From Acinetobacter lwoffii (GTDB lineage: Bacteria > Pseudomonadota > Gammaproteobacteria > Pseudomonadales > Moraxellaceae): 64,000 nt of DNA. The notes beneath the pieces are model-generated. The model was not told where the DNA came from, did not search any database, and was given only the letters and a program-made list of their open reading frames with translations. A program made the position numbers and the translations under genes. Numbering within the stretch: position 1 is the stretch's first letter; each line of letters starts with the position of its first letter. The stretch is from assembly GCF_022967985.1 (NCBI RefSeq), contig NZ_JALJVC010000001.1, positions 186,001 to 250,000 of the forward strand. The letters run 5' to 3'. Below, in pieces: positions 37,179 to 46,775 of the stretch.

Positions 37179-39065
37179 TTAATCATTCTCAAGGAATGAA
37201 CGTAAGTGTTCTGAACGCGATGGATGGCGAAGTTTACGCAGTGCTTTGGCTTCAATCTGACGAATACGTTCACGTGTTACGTCAAACTGTTTGCCCACTT
37301 CTTCCAAAGTATGGTCGGTCGGCATGTCGATACCAAAACGCATTTTCAAGACTTTGGCTTCACGTTCAGTCAGGTTTTCCAGAACTTCACGTGTTGCTTC
37401 TTTCAGGCCTTCAGACGTTGCAGCATCAATTGGTGACGTGATGTTGCTGTCTTCAATGAAATCACCCAGATGCGAATCTTCATCATCACCGATCGGTGTT
37501 TCCATCGAAATCGGTTCTTTGGCGATTTTCAGTACTTTACGTACTTTAACTTCGTCCATTTCCAGACGTTCGCCCAGTTCTTCAGGCGTCGGTTCACGCC
37601 CCATTTCCTGTAGAAGCTGACGAGATACACGGTTGATCTTGTTGATCGTTTCAATCATGTGTACCGGAATACGAATGGTACGTGCCTGATCCGCAATCGA
37701 ACGTGTGATTGCCTGACGAATCCACCAAGTCGCATAAGTCGAGAATTTATAACCACGACGGTATTCAAACTTGTCTACGGCTTTCATCAGACCGATGTTA
37801 CCTTCCTGAATCAGATCCAGGAATTGCAAGCCACGGTTGGTATATTTCTTCGCAATCGAAATGACCAGACGCAAGTTCGCTTCAACCATTTCTTTCTTGG
37901 CACGACGCGCTTTAGCTTCACCGACGGCCATACGTTTAGCAATGTCTTTAATGCCTTTTACATCAAGGCCAAGCTCTTTCTCGATATCGGCAATTTTTTG
38001 CTGGAAGGCCAATACGTCTGGACGTACTTTTTCCAGATAAGCTTTCTGGTCTGCAGGTGTTTTCGCAATCTGCTCATCTAACCAGGCTGGATTCGATTCC
38101 TGACCCGGGAAGCTGGTACGGAACTGGGTACGATCCATACGGCCACGACGTACTGCATAGCGCATCACTTCACGTTCTGCACCACGAATCTGGTCATGGG
38201 TACCACGAATCATTTCAGAAATGATATCGAATAGACGCGGGGTAAATTTGAACATCATGAATACAGTTGCAAGTGCCTGAAGAGCTTCTTCAGCCTGTTT
38301 GCTGTCACGACCATGTTTTTCAATAGTTGCTTTGGTATTCAGCCACGCATTTTCCAGTTCAGTAAAACGCGCTTTAGCAATTTCAGGATCTGGACCAGAA
38401 TCTGCTTCTGATTCATCATCAGAATCTGCTTCTTCTTCCTCTTCATCATCGTCCAGTTTTACGTCTTTGGTCGATTTTTTCGAGTCAGTCTCATCTTCAG
38501 CAAGAACCGCTTCTTCTTCTAGAACTTCAGGAATTTCTTCATCTGATTCAGGATCTAAATAACCTGATAAAAGGTCAGCAAGACGGCGTTCGCCCGCTTC
38601 ATAATCTTTGTATTCTTGCAGTACCACTTCTACCGCATTCGGCCAGTAAGCAATCGAGTGCAAAACATCACGAATACCTTCTTCGATGCGTTTTGCGATG
38701 CTGATTTCGCCTTCACGAGTCAGAAGTTCTACTGTACCCATCTCACGCATATACATACGTACAGGGTCAGTGGTACGACCTGGCTCGTTTTCTACCGATG
38801 CAAGTACGGCTGCAGCTTCTTCTTCTGCAACTTCATCCGCCGCTTCTGCAGTATCTTCGAACATCGTATCATCAGATTCAGGCGCGCGATCATGTACCGG
38901 AATACCGACATCATTCAGCATCTGAATGATATCTTCAATCTGCTCGCTTTCTGTGATGGAGTCCGGCAGATGATCGTTAACCTCAGCGAAGGTTAAATAA
39001 CCTTGTTCTTTGCCTCGGCTAATCAGAGCCGCTACTTGAGAAGTAGGGGAAGTCATATCGCTCAT
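37179..39065 (-). CDS. rpoD: RNA polymerase primary sigma factor (sigma70)
   Basis: The 628-residue protein has every sigma70 region. Region 1.1 lies at the N-terminus, and region 1.2 contains [24 protein letters not shown] non-conserved spacer follows with a very acidic stretch ([20 protein letters not shown], about residues 205-225). Regions 2.1-2.4 read [20 protein letters not shown] and [17 protein letters not shown], and region 4.2 ends [20 protein letters not shown]. It directs transcription of housekeeping genes. Unlike in E. coli it is not in one operon with dnaG, which lies 15 kb away (54279-56201). Start codons at 39065 and 39056 are both possible. Confidence 0.97.
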   Translation of the reverse strand: MSDMTSPTSQVAALISRGKEQGYLTFAEVNDHLPDSITESEQIEDIIQMLNDVGIPVHDRAPESDDTMFEDTAEAADEVAEEEAAAVLASVENEPGRTTDPVRMYMREMGTVELLTREGEISIAKRIEEGIRDVLHSIAYWPNAVEVVLQEYKDYEAGERRLADLLSGYLDPESDEEIPEVLEEEAVLAEDETDSKKSTKDVKLDDDEEEEEADSDDESEADSGPDPEIAKARFTELENAWLNTKATIEKHGRDSKQAEEALQALATVFMMFKFTPRLFDIISEMIRGTHDQIRGAEREVMRYAVRRGRMDRTQFRTSFPGQESNPAWLDEQIAKTPADQKAYLEKVRPDVLAFQQKIADIEKELGLDVKGIKDIAKRMAVGEAKARRAKKEMVEANLRLVISIAKKYTNRGLQFLDLIQEGNIGLMKAVDKFEYRRGYKFSTYATWWIRQAITRSIADQARTIRIPVHMIETINKINRVSRQLLQEMGREPTPEELGERLEMDEVKVRKVLKIAKEPISMETPIGDDEDSHLGDFIEDSNITSPIDAATSEGLKEATREVLENLTEREAKVLKMRFGIDMPTDHTLEEVGKQFDVTRERIRQIEAKALRKLRHPSRSEHLRSFLEND

Positions 39066-39464
39066 CTTTTGCTTACTCTTCGTTGAATCTGTGGCAGTAA
39101 AAAACCGTACAATGCTGCACGATTTAAGCTCGTTAAATTTAGTGAATAGCCTACATATTTCATCAGGGAATTCAGCATGAAAGCTGTCTGATAAAATATT
39201 TAAAATGAAATTCAGTAATTTAAGATGGGGGTGAATTTGTTGTTTTCAAGTTCATCCCATGCGTGTCTGTTTATGACTCAAAAAAGGAGAATCAAAAAAC
39301 ATAAGCACGCAGGGTGGATTATATCATGGCACACAATTGAGACAGAAAAAACCCCTAATTACAAATTAAAAATACGAAAATCCAAATAAAACTTGACTTG
39401 TTATTTTAGGCACGATAAATAGCGCTTAAATCCTTTTACATTTTTCACTCATGAGGAAGTTTTA
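39066..39464. other. Control region between rpoD and the small acidic protein gene
   Basis: 399 bp of AT-rich DNA between divergent genes. It contains the clear plus-strand promoter listed separately. The rpoD promoter should be in the left half but no confident hexamer pair was found. No gene was seen. Confidence 0.5.
39393..39421 (+). promoter_or_regulatory. Sigma70 promoter of the small acidic protein gene
   Basis: TTGACT (39393-39398), 17 bases, then TAAATA (39416-39421), giving a start near 39428 and a leader of about 37 bases before the GTG at 39465. Confidence 0.6.
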
Positions 39465-39671
39465 GTGTCTTCTACAGATTTTGAACTAGATGATAACTTC
39501 GGTGAAGATGATGTTAATTTCGATGAGGCTTCTAGCAAGCTCAGTGCTAAAGAGTCGTTGGAAAAACGTCGTCTGATCGATGATCTACTGACCCAACGTC
39601 GTTTAGAGCGCGAACTCAAAGATTTTGACTATGACTTCGACGATGACGACGATTTTGATGACGAAGATTAA
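39465..39671 (+). CDS. Small acidic protein, PA3496-like
   Basis: The 68-residue product is extremely acidic at both ends (ELDDNFGEDDVNFDE, and a DDDDDFDDED tail). It has one basic helix in the middle (KESLEKRRLIDDLLTQRRLERELKDF). This layout resembles the PA3496 family, described as putative envelope-integrity proteins, although no membrane or signal segment is present here. The start is GTG 39465, preceded by GAGGAA, with a good promoter upstream. Function is not established. The YecA-family gene follows by 71 bp in the same direction. Confidence 0.6.
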   Translation: MSSTDFELDDNFGEDDVNFDEASSKLSAKESLEKRRLIDDLLTQRRLERELKDFDYDFDDDDDFDDED

Positions 39672-39742
39672 CGAATTCGGATTTAGCATAGTCTGAATAA
39701 ATGCTATGCTAAACCTTTCGGTTTTCTAAGTTTGGATGTTAG

Positions 39743-40267
39743 ATGAGTGCTTTAGATTTAGACCTGTTGAGTGAATATCTAGATGGTGACCAAAATGAAC
39801 ATGGTCTAGATTTCGCGGCAACCCATGGTTTCTTATGTGCTATTGCAGTAGGCCCAAAATTCGACAAATGGTTAGACGAACTTTTTGATAGTAACCAAAA
39901 GAAAGTGCCTGCAGAAATCATCACTCAGGTGCAAGCATGGTTAGAGTCTATTCGTCAAAGCTTAGCCAATGAAGAAGGGATTACGTTCCCGTTTGAAATT
40001 GAAGAAGCAGACACTGAATCAAGCCTGGGTGACTGGAGTGTGGGCTTTGTAGATGCCATGTTCCTGAACGAAGACGCTTGGTTTACTGAAGAATTTGAAG
40101 AGCAACTGGTGGATTTAACTCTGCCAATCATGGTCTTTAGTGGCATTGATGATGAAGATCCACAAATGGAAACTTTCCGTCGCAATGGTCAGTTAATGGA
40201 TGAACTTGCAGAAGAAATTCCAGAAAACTTAAATGAATTGTATCTGATGTATCACACTCCAGAATAA
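39743..40267 (+). CDS. YecA/YgfB (UPF0149) family protein
   Basis: The 174-residue acidic protein has LLSEYLDGDQNEHGLDFAATHGFLCAIAVGP at its start, followed by WLDELF and, near the end, LMDELAEEIPENLNELYLMYH. This is the helical bundle of the UPF0149 family without the C-terminal SEC-C zinc motif. The family's molecular role is not fixed. It is probably co-transcribed with the small acidic protein gene, and a terminator follows. Confidence 0.8.
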   Translation: MSALDLDLLSEYLDGDQNEHGLDFAATHGFLCAIAVGPKFDKWLDELFDSNQKKVPAEIITQVQAWLESIRQSLANEEGITFPFEIEEADTESSLGDWSVGFVDAMFLNEDAWFTEEFEEQLVDLTLPIMVFSGIDDEDPQMETFRRNGQLMDELAEEIPENLNELYLMYHTPE

Positions 40268-40272
40268 TTCAT

Positions 40273-40300
40273 AAAAAAAGCACCGCAGGGTGCTTTTTTT
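40273..40300. terminator. Bidirectional terminator
   Basis: AGCACC-gcag-GGTGCT is flanked by seven A and about eight T. It sits between the plus-strand YecA-family gene and the minus-strand gene at 40329. Confidence 0.92.
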
Positions 40301-40328
40301 AGCTTTGGCCTTTTTGCATCTTTGAGAT

Positions 40329-40763
40329 CTACTCGACCCTATTTTCTTTCAAGCCTGTACGCTTCGCCAGACTATAGCGTGCATAAGCATTGTAGGCGAT
40401 ATGAAACAGCAAGGCATGTAAGGCAATGCTTGCAGCCACCAGGAATGAATTTGTTCCTCTTCCTGTATAGGTGATGGTTCTATAAATCTCATCTGTCTGC
40501 GGGTTCATCCAAATGACCACAACTAAAAAGATAAACCCGAATGTCATGGCAATAATAGTGGAGCCCCAGACCAGTTTGCTTTTCTCTTGCTGAGTCGGCA
40601 AACGAAGTTCTTTCTTAACAAAGTATCGGGCACTGAGAAAGGCAGAAGCAATCAGGGCAGGAATCAGCAGAATGGCGCCCAGATTGAATACATAGATGAA
40701 TATGCCTACCAATAGAACCAAGGTCAGATAAACGGTGGCAAAATATTTAAGATAATGCGACAT
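40329..40763 (-). CDS. Small membrane protein, ABZJ_00895-like
   Basis: The 144-residue product has four hydrophobic helices (about residues 8-28, 30-48, 65-86 and 105-125) with a basic loop KKELRLPTQQEKSKLVW between the second and third. It resembles the Acinetobacter family named ABZJ_00895, which has no known function. It follows the DedA gene on the same strand with a 27-bp gap, so co-transcription is likely. A role at the inner membrane is all that can be inferred. Confidence 0.6.
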   Translation of the reverse strand: MSHYLKYFATVYLTLVLLVGIFIYVFNLGAILLIPALIASAFLSARYFVKKELRLPTQQEKSKLVWGSTIIAMTFGFIFLVVVIWMNPQTDEIYRTITYTGRGTNSFLVAASIALHALLFHIAYNAYARYSLAKRTGLKENRVE

Positions 40764-40790
40764 CGTTTTAATCTCCTTAAGGGATCTTCC

Positions 40791-41408
40791 TCAGGATGGA
40801 CGATTTTTACGCTGCTGTCTACGGTAGAAAATCCAGATAATAATTACCGCAACAATGGCAATAATCACATAACTGACTTTACTGAAAATTTGCTGCATCA
40901 ACTGCTGGTTTTCGCCAAAATAAAATCCGACACAGGCCAAAAATGTAGTCCAGATGATGGTTCCAAGTGCGCTATAGAACATAAATTTCCAGAAGGGCAT
41001 ATGACTCATGCCGGCAGGAATGCTGATCAGCGAGCGGACGGCAGGAATCATGCGGCCAAAAAACACAATCCGGTGACCATAATGCTCAAACCAACTGAGT
41101 GATTTTTTCACATCCTCTGATTTAATAAATAAATATTTGCCATAACGATCGACAAATTTAAAAATAGAATCATGGTTAAATTTATAGCCAATCCAGTATA
41201 GCAAGGCGGCTGCTAGTAGAGAGCCGATACAGCCGGACATGATGACCCCGAAGAGTATTAACTCGCCCTGAGAGGCGGAATAGCCCGCGGAAGGCATAAT
41301 AATTTCGGAAGGGATTGGCGGGAAGACATTATCCAGGAACATGAGCAGGGCAATGCCCCAGTAGCCCAGTTGCTCCATGACGGAAATAATCCATTCGGTC
41401 AGATTCAT
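40791..41408 (-). CDS. DedA family membrane protein
   Basis: The 205-residue protein has the DedA pattern: FLDNVFPPIPSEIIMPSAGYSASQGEL near residues 23-50, then WFEHYGHRIVFFGRMIPAVRSLISIPAGMSHMPFWKF. DedA proteins act in the inner membrane as lipid (undecaprenyl phosphate or phospholipid) transporters supported by the proton gradient. The conserved acidic Glu and the FxRxxPxxR block are present. Which paralogue this is (YqjA-like, YghB-like or other) cannot be told. Confidence 0.88.
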   Translation of the reverse strand: MNLTEWIISVMEQLGYWGIALLMFLDNVFPPIPSEIIMPSAGYSASQGELILFGVIMSGCIGSLLAAALLYWIGYKFNHDSIFKFVDRYGKYLFIKSEDVKKSLSWFEHYGHRIVFFGRMIPAVRSLISIPAGMSHMPFWKFMFYSALGTIIWTTFLACVGFYFGENQQLMQQIFSKVSYVIIAIVAVIIIWIFYRRQQRKNRPS

Positions 41409-41495
41409 ATGATTGGCAAAATAAAAAATACTGCCTGTATCCTAAGCAGTATTTTTTGTGCGGTAAAGTCTTGGAATATAAATGATCAGACAGAA

Positions 41496-41774
41496 TCAGC
41501 TATGTGTCAGGGTATAAATATAAACTTTACGTAAGAAATAGGCCAAGCAGATCGGCAAAATACTCAACAGGATAAAATGCATGATGCTGGTATTGATATG
41601 GTAACCAATGAACAGCGCCAAGATTGCGCCAATAATGGTTCCCAAGATAACTACGAACAGATGTGACTGCTGTTCAAGCTCTTCAGAAATTTGATGAAGT
41701 CGTTGCAGCTTTATATTTTCTTTTGGTTGAAATTGAACCAGATTGTCTGAATCTCGAGCAAGTGAGCCTGCCAT
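41496..41774 (-). CDS. Small membrane protein of unknown function
   Basis: Not recognised. The 92-residue product has a soluble N-terminal third that ends in an amphipathic helix (LQRLHQISEELEQQ). Two hydrophobic helices follow (HLFVVILGTIIGAILALFIG and MHFILLSILPICLAYFL). AGGAAT lies upstream of the ATG at 41774. The architecture recalls small inner-membrane proteins with a coiled-coil tether, but no family was identified. Confidence 0.55.
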   Translation of the reverse strand: MAGSLARDSDNLVQFQPKENIKLQRLHQISEELEQQSHLFVVILGTIIGAILALFIGYHINTSIMHFILLSILPICLAYFLRKVYIYTLTHS

Positions 41775-41930
41775 TTTATATTCCTTTTCAAGTAAAAATT
41801 TCAGTTAATAATGAAAGACTTAGCTTGTAAATCACCGTATCATTAGACTAACAATCTTGTTTGGAAAAAAATGAGGTTCTTGGTAAGGAATTGGTAAGAG
41901 TTTTATTACTGTTGTGATTTTTATGTAAAC

Positions 41931-41955
41931 AAAAAACCCTCCGGAGAGGGTTTTT
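41931..41955 (-). terminator. Terminator of trhO
   Basis: ACCCTC-cgga-GAGGGT with A-run and T-run on either side; it lies 26 bp past the minus-strand stop at 41981. Confidence 0.85.
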
Positions 41956-41980
41956 ATATATTTCATTACAAAAGGCCAAA

Positions 41981-42913
41981 TTAGAGGCGTTTGCGTTTTG
42001 CTGCTAAAATTTGTGATTGACGCATACGGAAACCTTCTTTTTGTTTCTCCGAGGTTTTGTCAATACAGTACACACAAGAGACACCATGTTCATAACTTGG
42101 GAGGGCAACTTCTTCTGGAAGTAAAGGCCAGCCACACGCATGACACTTGGTATTTTGGCCTTCTTCAACACCGTGCGTTACGGCAGTACGACCATCAAAC
42201 ACGAAGCATTCACCTTCCCACATGCTTTCTTCAGCCGGGGTTTCTTCCAGGTATTTCAAAATACCGCCTTTCAGGTGATAAACTTCAGTGAAGCCTTCTT
42301 GAAGAAGTAAAGAGGTTGATTTTTCACAACGAATACCACCTGTACAGAACATCGCAATCTTCTTGTCTTTGTGCTGTTCCAGATTATTTTTCACGTATTC
42401 AGGGAATTCGCGGAAGCTTTCAGTTTTCGGGTCAATTGCGCCTTTGAAAGTGCCGGCTTTGTATTCGTAATCGTTACGTGTATCGACCAGAATCACGTCA
42501 TCACGTGCAATCAGTTCGTTCCATTCTTTTGGATCAAGATAGTGACCGACTAAATCACGCGGTTTTACTTCCACGCCTAAAGTCACGATTTCTTTTTTTA
42601 ATTTAATTTTCATCTTACGGAATGGCTTTTCAGAACTGTCAGATTCTTTGTATTCCATTTCGTTAAAACCTTCATTTAGAAGGAACTGGTGAATTTGATC
42701 AATCGATGCACGGTCGCCTGCAACCGTACCGTTAATGCCTTCACCTGCCACAATTAGAGTACCGCAAAGGTTGATGGATTTTACCAGGTCCAAAAGACGT
42801 TGCTGAAGATCGGCAGGATCTTGAACTTCTTTGAATTGATAAAGTGCGGCAACAACCCAACCAGTCGTCGCTTGCTGTTCTACAGGTGCAAGCTGTTCTA
42901 CAGTAGCGTTCAT
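41981..42913 (-). CDS. trhO: tRNA uridine(34) hydroxylase (rhodanese-like)
   Basis: The 310-residue protein has an N-terminal acylphosphatase-like part with AGEGINGTVAGDRASI, a rhodanese domain with VLVDTRNDYEYKAGTF, and the catalytic loop CTGGIRCEKSTSLL. A C-terminal Cys cluster follows (HACGWPL and SCVYC). This is TrhO (YceA), which forms 5-hydroxyuridine at the wobble position of certain tRNAs using oxygen. The start is the ATG at 42913 with GGAG eight bases before it, not the one at 42952. Confidence 0.9.
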   Translation of the reverse strand: MNATVEQLAPVEQQATTGWVVAALYQFKEVQDPADLQQRLLDLVKSINLCGTLIVAGEGINGTVAGDRASIDQIHQFLLNEGFNEMEYKESDSSEKPFRKMKIKLKKEIVTLGVEVKPRDLVGHYLDPKEWNELIARDDVILVDTRNDYEYKAGTFKGAIDPKTESFREFPEYVKNNLEQHKDKKIAMFCTGGIRCEKSTSLLLQEGFTEVYHLKGGILKYLEETPAEESMWEGECFVFDGRTAVTHGVEEGQNTKCHACGWPLLPEEVALPSYEHGVSCVYCIDKTSEKQKEGFRMRQSQILAAKRKRL

Positions 42914-43102
42914 GGAATACTCCAACGTAGCATGATAATTTGAAAGGCGCATATTTTAGCTTGATTCGAGTGAATAAGCGAGTAAAACGCAAGTCTTTTA
43001 ACAGGCTTCAATTCATGGGGGAGAGCGTGTATAGTCATGCCCGACCCAGGATTTTGTGCAGTGATGCAGATACTGAAAGTTGCAGTATCTTTGGAGTGTG
43101 TT

Positions 43103-43588
43103 TTGAGTTCAGATCGTCGTATTGCGTCTTTAACCCCATGTGCAGGGCGTTGCTCGACCGTATTTGGTGATGCGGTATGTCGTGGTTGCCGCCGTTTTAA
43201 TCATGAAGTGATTCACTGGAATACGTATAGTGCTGAGCAGCATCGAGCTGTGTGGCAGCGTCTGGATGCACAGCTGGATCAGATTCTGTTGCCGCTGTTA
43301 CCGCATGCCGATCTTGTCAAGGTACAGTCCTTTATACTGTCGAAACGGGTGCGCTTGCGTGATGATGCTTCCAAAGGGCGCAAGCTGTATCATGCTTTAA
43401 AGCTGTGTGAGAAAAATCGGCATTTTACCGACGATAGTGGTTTGGGTATTCATTATAAGCAGGTGCGCCCACTCTGGGATGAGTTTGAGCGCCGGATCTT
43501 GGCCTTGGCCACCGCTAGCTATGATCTGGCTTTTCTGCGGGCAGACGGTATCAGTCAGCATCTGATTCATATACAAGAGGAGGACTAA
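43103..43588 (+). CDS. DUF1289 domain protein
   Basis: The 161-residue product begins with a Cys-rich DUF1289 module (IASLTPCAGRCSTVFGDAVC, then RGCRRFNHEVIHW), whose four cysteines probably bind a metal or cluster. A helical C-terminal region of about 110 residues is unlike typical short DUF1289 proteins. The start is TTG 43103 because GGAG lies six bases before it; the frame runs further upstream but with weaker signals. Function is unknown. Confidence 0.72.
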   Translation: MSSDRRIASLTPCAGRCSTVFGDAVCRGCRRFNHEVIHWNTYSAEQHRAVWQRLDAQLDQILLPLLPHADLVKVQSFILSKRVRLRDDASKGRKLYHALKLCEKNRHFTDDSGLGIHYKQVRPLWDEFERRILALATASYDLAFLRADGISQHLIHIQEED

Positions 43589-43633
43589 GTCCTCTTTTTT
43601 TATGCATAAAAATAACAATAGCTGAGGGGTGGC

Positions 43634-44245
43634 ATGAATATTAGTGAATATTTTTTATATTGTCTGGCTGTTGTGGTGATGATCGCTACACCTGGCCCAG
43701 TGATGTTGCTGGTTGCTAGCGCCGGTTTAAAAGGTGGCTATACGGCAGCTTTAAGAACCATTTTTGGTACCAATTTTGCCTCCCTAGTTTTAATTGCTTT
43801 ATCTATATTAAGTTTGAAAGGTTTGCTGGTTATCAATGCGCAATGGCTGGATGCGATCAAGCTGCTGGGCTGTTTATATATTGGCTATCTGGGCTGGCAG
43901 ATTTTCCGTGAAGTTATTTTTAAGCAGCAGGAGCAAGCTCAGGAGAATCTAGTTCCTGTGCATGGTGGTTTTCGACAAGGTTTTTTGGTTGGTATTTCTA
44001 ATCCGAAGGACATTATTTTCTTTGCGGCTTTTTTCCCGCAGTTTATCGGGATTACTCCTGATCTTGATTTAAGTTTAATTATTTTGACTTTGAGCTGGAT
44101 TCTCCTGGATTTTCTGACTTTGTCTGTGGTGTATTTGGGTTTCAACCACTTATCCCATTCTCGACTCTATCCACATTTGCTGGCATTGTGCGGCATGATT
44201 CTGCTCATGATTGCAGGGTACGGAATTTATCAAATCCTGATTTAA
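43634..44245 (+). CDS. LysE family exporter
   Basis: The 203-residue membrane protein has about six helices and the LysE/RhtB pattern. It starts EYFLYCLAVVVMIATPGPVMLLVASAGLKGGY, has GCLYIGYLGWQIFRE in the middle, and contains GGFRQGFLVGISNPKDIIFFAAFFPQFI. It exports amino acids or their derivatives across the inner membrane. Specificity is not readable. It is a single gene following the DUF1289 gene in the same direction. Confidence 0.88.
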   Translation: MNISEYFLYCLAVVVMIATPGPVMLLVASAGLKGGYTAALRTIFGTNFASLVLIALSILSLKGLLVINAQWLDAIKLLGCLYIGYLGWQIFREVIFKQQEQAQENLVPVHGGFRQGFLVGISNPKDIIFFAAFFPQFIGITPDLDLSLIILTLSWILLDFLTLSVVYLGFNHLSHSRLYPHLLALCGMILLMIAGYGIYQILI

Positions 44246-44335
44246 AAATGTACAGCATACTTGGACTGTTCCTGCCTGGCATATCCTGCAAAAATCATGC
44301 TAAGGTGAAATCAAATAAAAATTGAACAGATTAGC

Positions 44336-46141
44336 ATGTCCAGAACAGTACCATCGCCAGATCGTCCATTTTCCCCGCTGTTATTTATTCAACCTGCTGT
44401 GATTCAAATTCTTCAAATCATTGGGCTGGCGCTGATCGCTGTCAGTATCGTGTATCTGCTGGCAGCAAACTGGTGGATGTTGCCCAAGTTTGTCCAGCTG
44501 TTTATTCCTCAAATTTTATTGCTGGGTTCGGCATTGTTGAGTGTGCGTTTCGCGGCACGGGAAAAGTTAAGACAAAGTCTGGATACTGTATCGGGTCTAA
44601 TGCTCGGCTTAAGTCTGGCCGTGATTGGACAGATTTATCAGACCGGTGCTGACAGTTATCAGTTATTTCTGCTTTGGGCTTTACTGCTACTGCCGTGGCT
44701 GTATCGGCCGAATATTGGGATCTTTGCATTATTTTGTGTGGTCAGTCAGCTGGCGCTGTATTTTTATTTTAAACAAAGCTTTTGGTTGGTGCGTGCTGAA
44801 ACTCTTTATCTGCTCAGTCTGAATCTTTTGACCGGGCTAAGTATGATCTATGCCTTACGTTATTATCCGGTTTTGCGCTATCTGTTTATCGCCATCGTGG
44901 TACTCATTTCGGTAGTGAGTATGTTCCGGTTTGTCGACTCGGATTCGATCTGGTATTTGGCTTCGGTGCTGGTTCTGCCTATTTTATTCAGTGCTTATTT
45001 CTATACCCGAAAGCAACAGCTTGAAACCAGCTTACTGATTGCAGGACTGGCACTGAGTTTTAGTATTCTGATTTTTGATCTCACTGAGCAATATTTACAG
45101 GATTCAGCCGCCGGCTTATTGGTATTGGCTTTGTTGATATTCAGTTGGTTTGCAGCTATTACAGGTTTGCTGATCAAGCTGTTGCCCAAGAGCCGGTTTT
45201 CGGTCATTCCATTGGCCTTGGGCGCATGGATTGCTGGTGTGATCTTGGCCATGCTGTTGCTGACCTATTGGGGAAATTTTTCGATTCTGATGGGAGTCAT
45301 TTTTATCGCAGTCGCCTGGTGGTTGATTCGTAGCAAGCCCTCAGTTTTTCTGCGGCAATTGGCTTATTGTTTGTGGGTGTGCGGTCAGGCCGCGGTATTG
45401 ATTCATACCCAATTACTCACAGAGAGCCTATTACTGATTTGGCTGATACAAGTCGGCATTACGCTGCTGACTATCATGAGTCGTATGCATTGGCTGGTGG
45501 TGCTGTTGCAGTTGTTACTTGCACATATACTGGGAATTGCAGTTCTGGTCGAGCAACATGCATTTTTTCAGGATCAGCGCCTGCTGACGTGGATCATGCT
45601 GCTGAATTACAGCATTCTGACAGGAGCTTTGCTTACTGCGAGATACTGGCTCGCTTCAGCTTATGCCAAAAGCATGAATTTATGGATGATTAGTATTTTG
45701 GTGGTGACGGCTATTTTTCAATGTTTACTGCAATTTGGTGTGGCTCAGCAATTGCAGCCACATGGTATAGATGAAGCCATGATTTTCTATATTTTGCCAG
45801 CTTTCTGGCTATTGAGTTTTGTCGGGATTCATCTCAAGCAATTTTCACGAATTCAACTCTGGCTGATTCCTGCTGCGGGAATTCTGCTGATTGCATTGGG
45901 TTACTTTGAAATTTTTATCATTTTAGTGTTTATGGCTTGGGCCATGGTGAATCAACAACGATTGATGCAAGCCTTGAGCATTTTGCTACTGATCTTCTGG
46001 TTATGGCTGCTGTATTACAATCTGGGACTAAGTTTTTTATTTAAAAGTGTCAGTATTTTTGCCTCAGGTGTGCTGGTGTTGCTTTTGGCTTATGTGTTGA
46101 GTTCACCGAAGTTCCAGCTGAAAGCAGGAGTGGTCTCATGA
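44336..46141 (+). CDS. DUF2157/DUF4401 membrane protein
   Basis: The 601-residue product is almost entirely hydrophobic, with about 18 membrane helices. It opens with the DUF2157 block (QPAVIQILQIIGLALIAVSIVYLLAANWWML, QLFIPQILLLGSALLSVRFA, and GLMLGLSLAVIGQIYQTGADSYQLF). The remainder resembles DUF4401. It overlaps the GDYXXLXY gene by four bases (ATGA), which implies coupled translation and a joint function. The pair recurs widely in proteobacteria, but its biochemical role is not known. Confidence 0.82.
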   Translation: MSRTVPSPDRPFSPLLFIQPAVIQILQIIGLALIAVSIVYLLAANWWMLPKFVQLFIPQILLLGSALLSVRFAAREKLRQSLDTVSGLMLGLSLAVIGQIYQTGADSYQLFLLWALLLLPWLYRPNIGIFALFCVVSQLALYFYFKQSFWLVRAETLYLLSLNLLTGLSMIYALRYYPVLRYLFIAIVVLISVVSMFRFVDSDSIWYLASVLVLPILFSAYFYTRKQQLETSLLIAGLALSFSILIFDLTEQYLQDSAAGLLVLALLIFSWFAAITGLLIKLLPKSRFSVIPLALGAWIAGVILAMLLLTYWGNFSILMGVIFIAVAWWLIRSKPSVFLRQLAYCLWVCGQAAVLIHTQLLTESLLLIWLIQVGITLLTIMSRMHWLVVLLQLLLAHILGIAVLVEQHAFFQDQRLLTWIMLLNYSILTGALLTARYWLASAYAKSMNLWMISILVVTAIFQCLLQFGVAQQLQPHGIDEAMIFYILPAFWLLSFVGIHLKQFSRIQLWLIPAAGILLIALGYFEIFIILVFMAWAMVNQQRLMQALSILLLIFWLWLLYYNLGLSFLFKSVSIFASGVLVLLLAYVLSSPKFQLKAGVVS

Positions 46142-46707
46142 TGAAAAAGTTTATGGGGCTGCACCTGAGTATTTTTAGTATTGCTTTATTCGTAGGTTTA
46201 ATTGTCCAGCATGAATGGCATCTGGCCAAAAGCGACAGTATCTTTGTCGAGTTGGCACCAGTCGATCCGCGTTCGATCCTGCAAGGGGATTATATGGTAC
46301 TGAACTATGATCTGCATTTTAGCGCAGTGGCAGCGGGGAATGGTTCCGAACAGCCTGTTTCTGACATAAAGATTGAAGATTTTAAAAATCAATCACATGT
46401 AATGAGTTATGTGCAGCTGGAGCAGCAGCGCAGAGTTATTAAAACCAGTTTTGATCGAAGTGCACTCAATCAATCGGAACGTGTAGCCCGATTAATGCTG
46501 AAAAACCCACGCAATACTTTTGAGGCTTTGTATCCTGCTGCTAACAGTTTCATGTTCCCCGAGGGTCTGGAGCCTTGTTATCGTAACGCCAAATTTGCAG
46601 AGCTGAAGGTGAAGGAAAATGGCAAGGCCTTGTTATTTGATTTGCTGGATCAACAATTAAAACCCTTAAACTGTGAAAGCTCTAAAAGCTGGCGAGAGGG
46701 CAGTTAA
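46138..46707 (+). CDS. GDYXXLXY family membrane-anchored protein
   Basis: The 189-residue protein has one N-terminal membrane helix (about residues 9-25) and then a periplasmic domain with the motif ILQGDYMVLNYDL (GDY-x2-L-x-Y) near residue 57, which names the family. It begins inside the stop of the DUF2157 gene and is its constant partner. Function is unknown. A bidirectional terminator follows. Confidence 0.85.
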   Translation: MMKKFMGLHLSIFSIALFVGLIVQHEWHLAKSDSIFVELAPVDPRSILQGDYMVLNYDLHFSAVAAGNGSEQPVSDIKIEDFKNQSHVMSYVQLEQQRRVIKTSFDRSALNQSERVARLMLKNPRNTFEALYPAANSFMFPEGLEPCYRNAKFAELKVKENGKALLFDLLDQQLKPLNCESSKSWREGS

Positions 46708-46727
46708 ATAGGTCAATATTCGGGTAT

Positions 46728-46756
46728 TAAAAAAGCCCGCAATGTGCGAGCTTTTG
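46728..46756. terminator. Bidirectional terminator between GDYXXLXY gene and panD
   Basis: AAAAGCCCGCA-atg-TGCGAGCTTTT pairs with one mismatch and has T-runs in both directions. It lies between convergent genes. Confidence 0.8.
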
Positions 46757-46775
46757 GGTATCTGGTCTGATCAGA

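Noticed and set aside
38299..38562. Plus-strand Ser-rich frame inside rpoD
   Set aside because: It is the antisense of the acidic Asp/Glu codons of rpoD and has no independent support.
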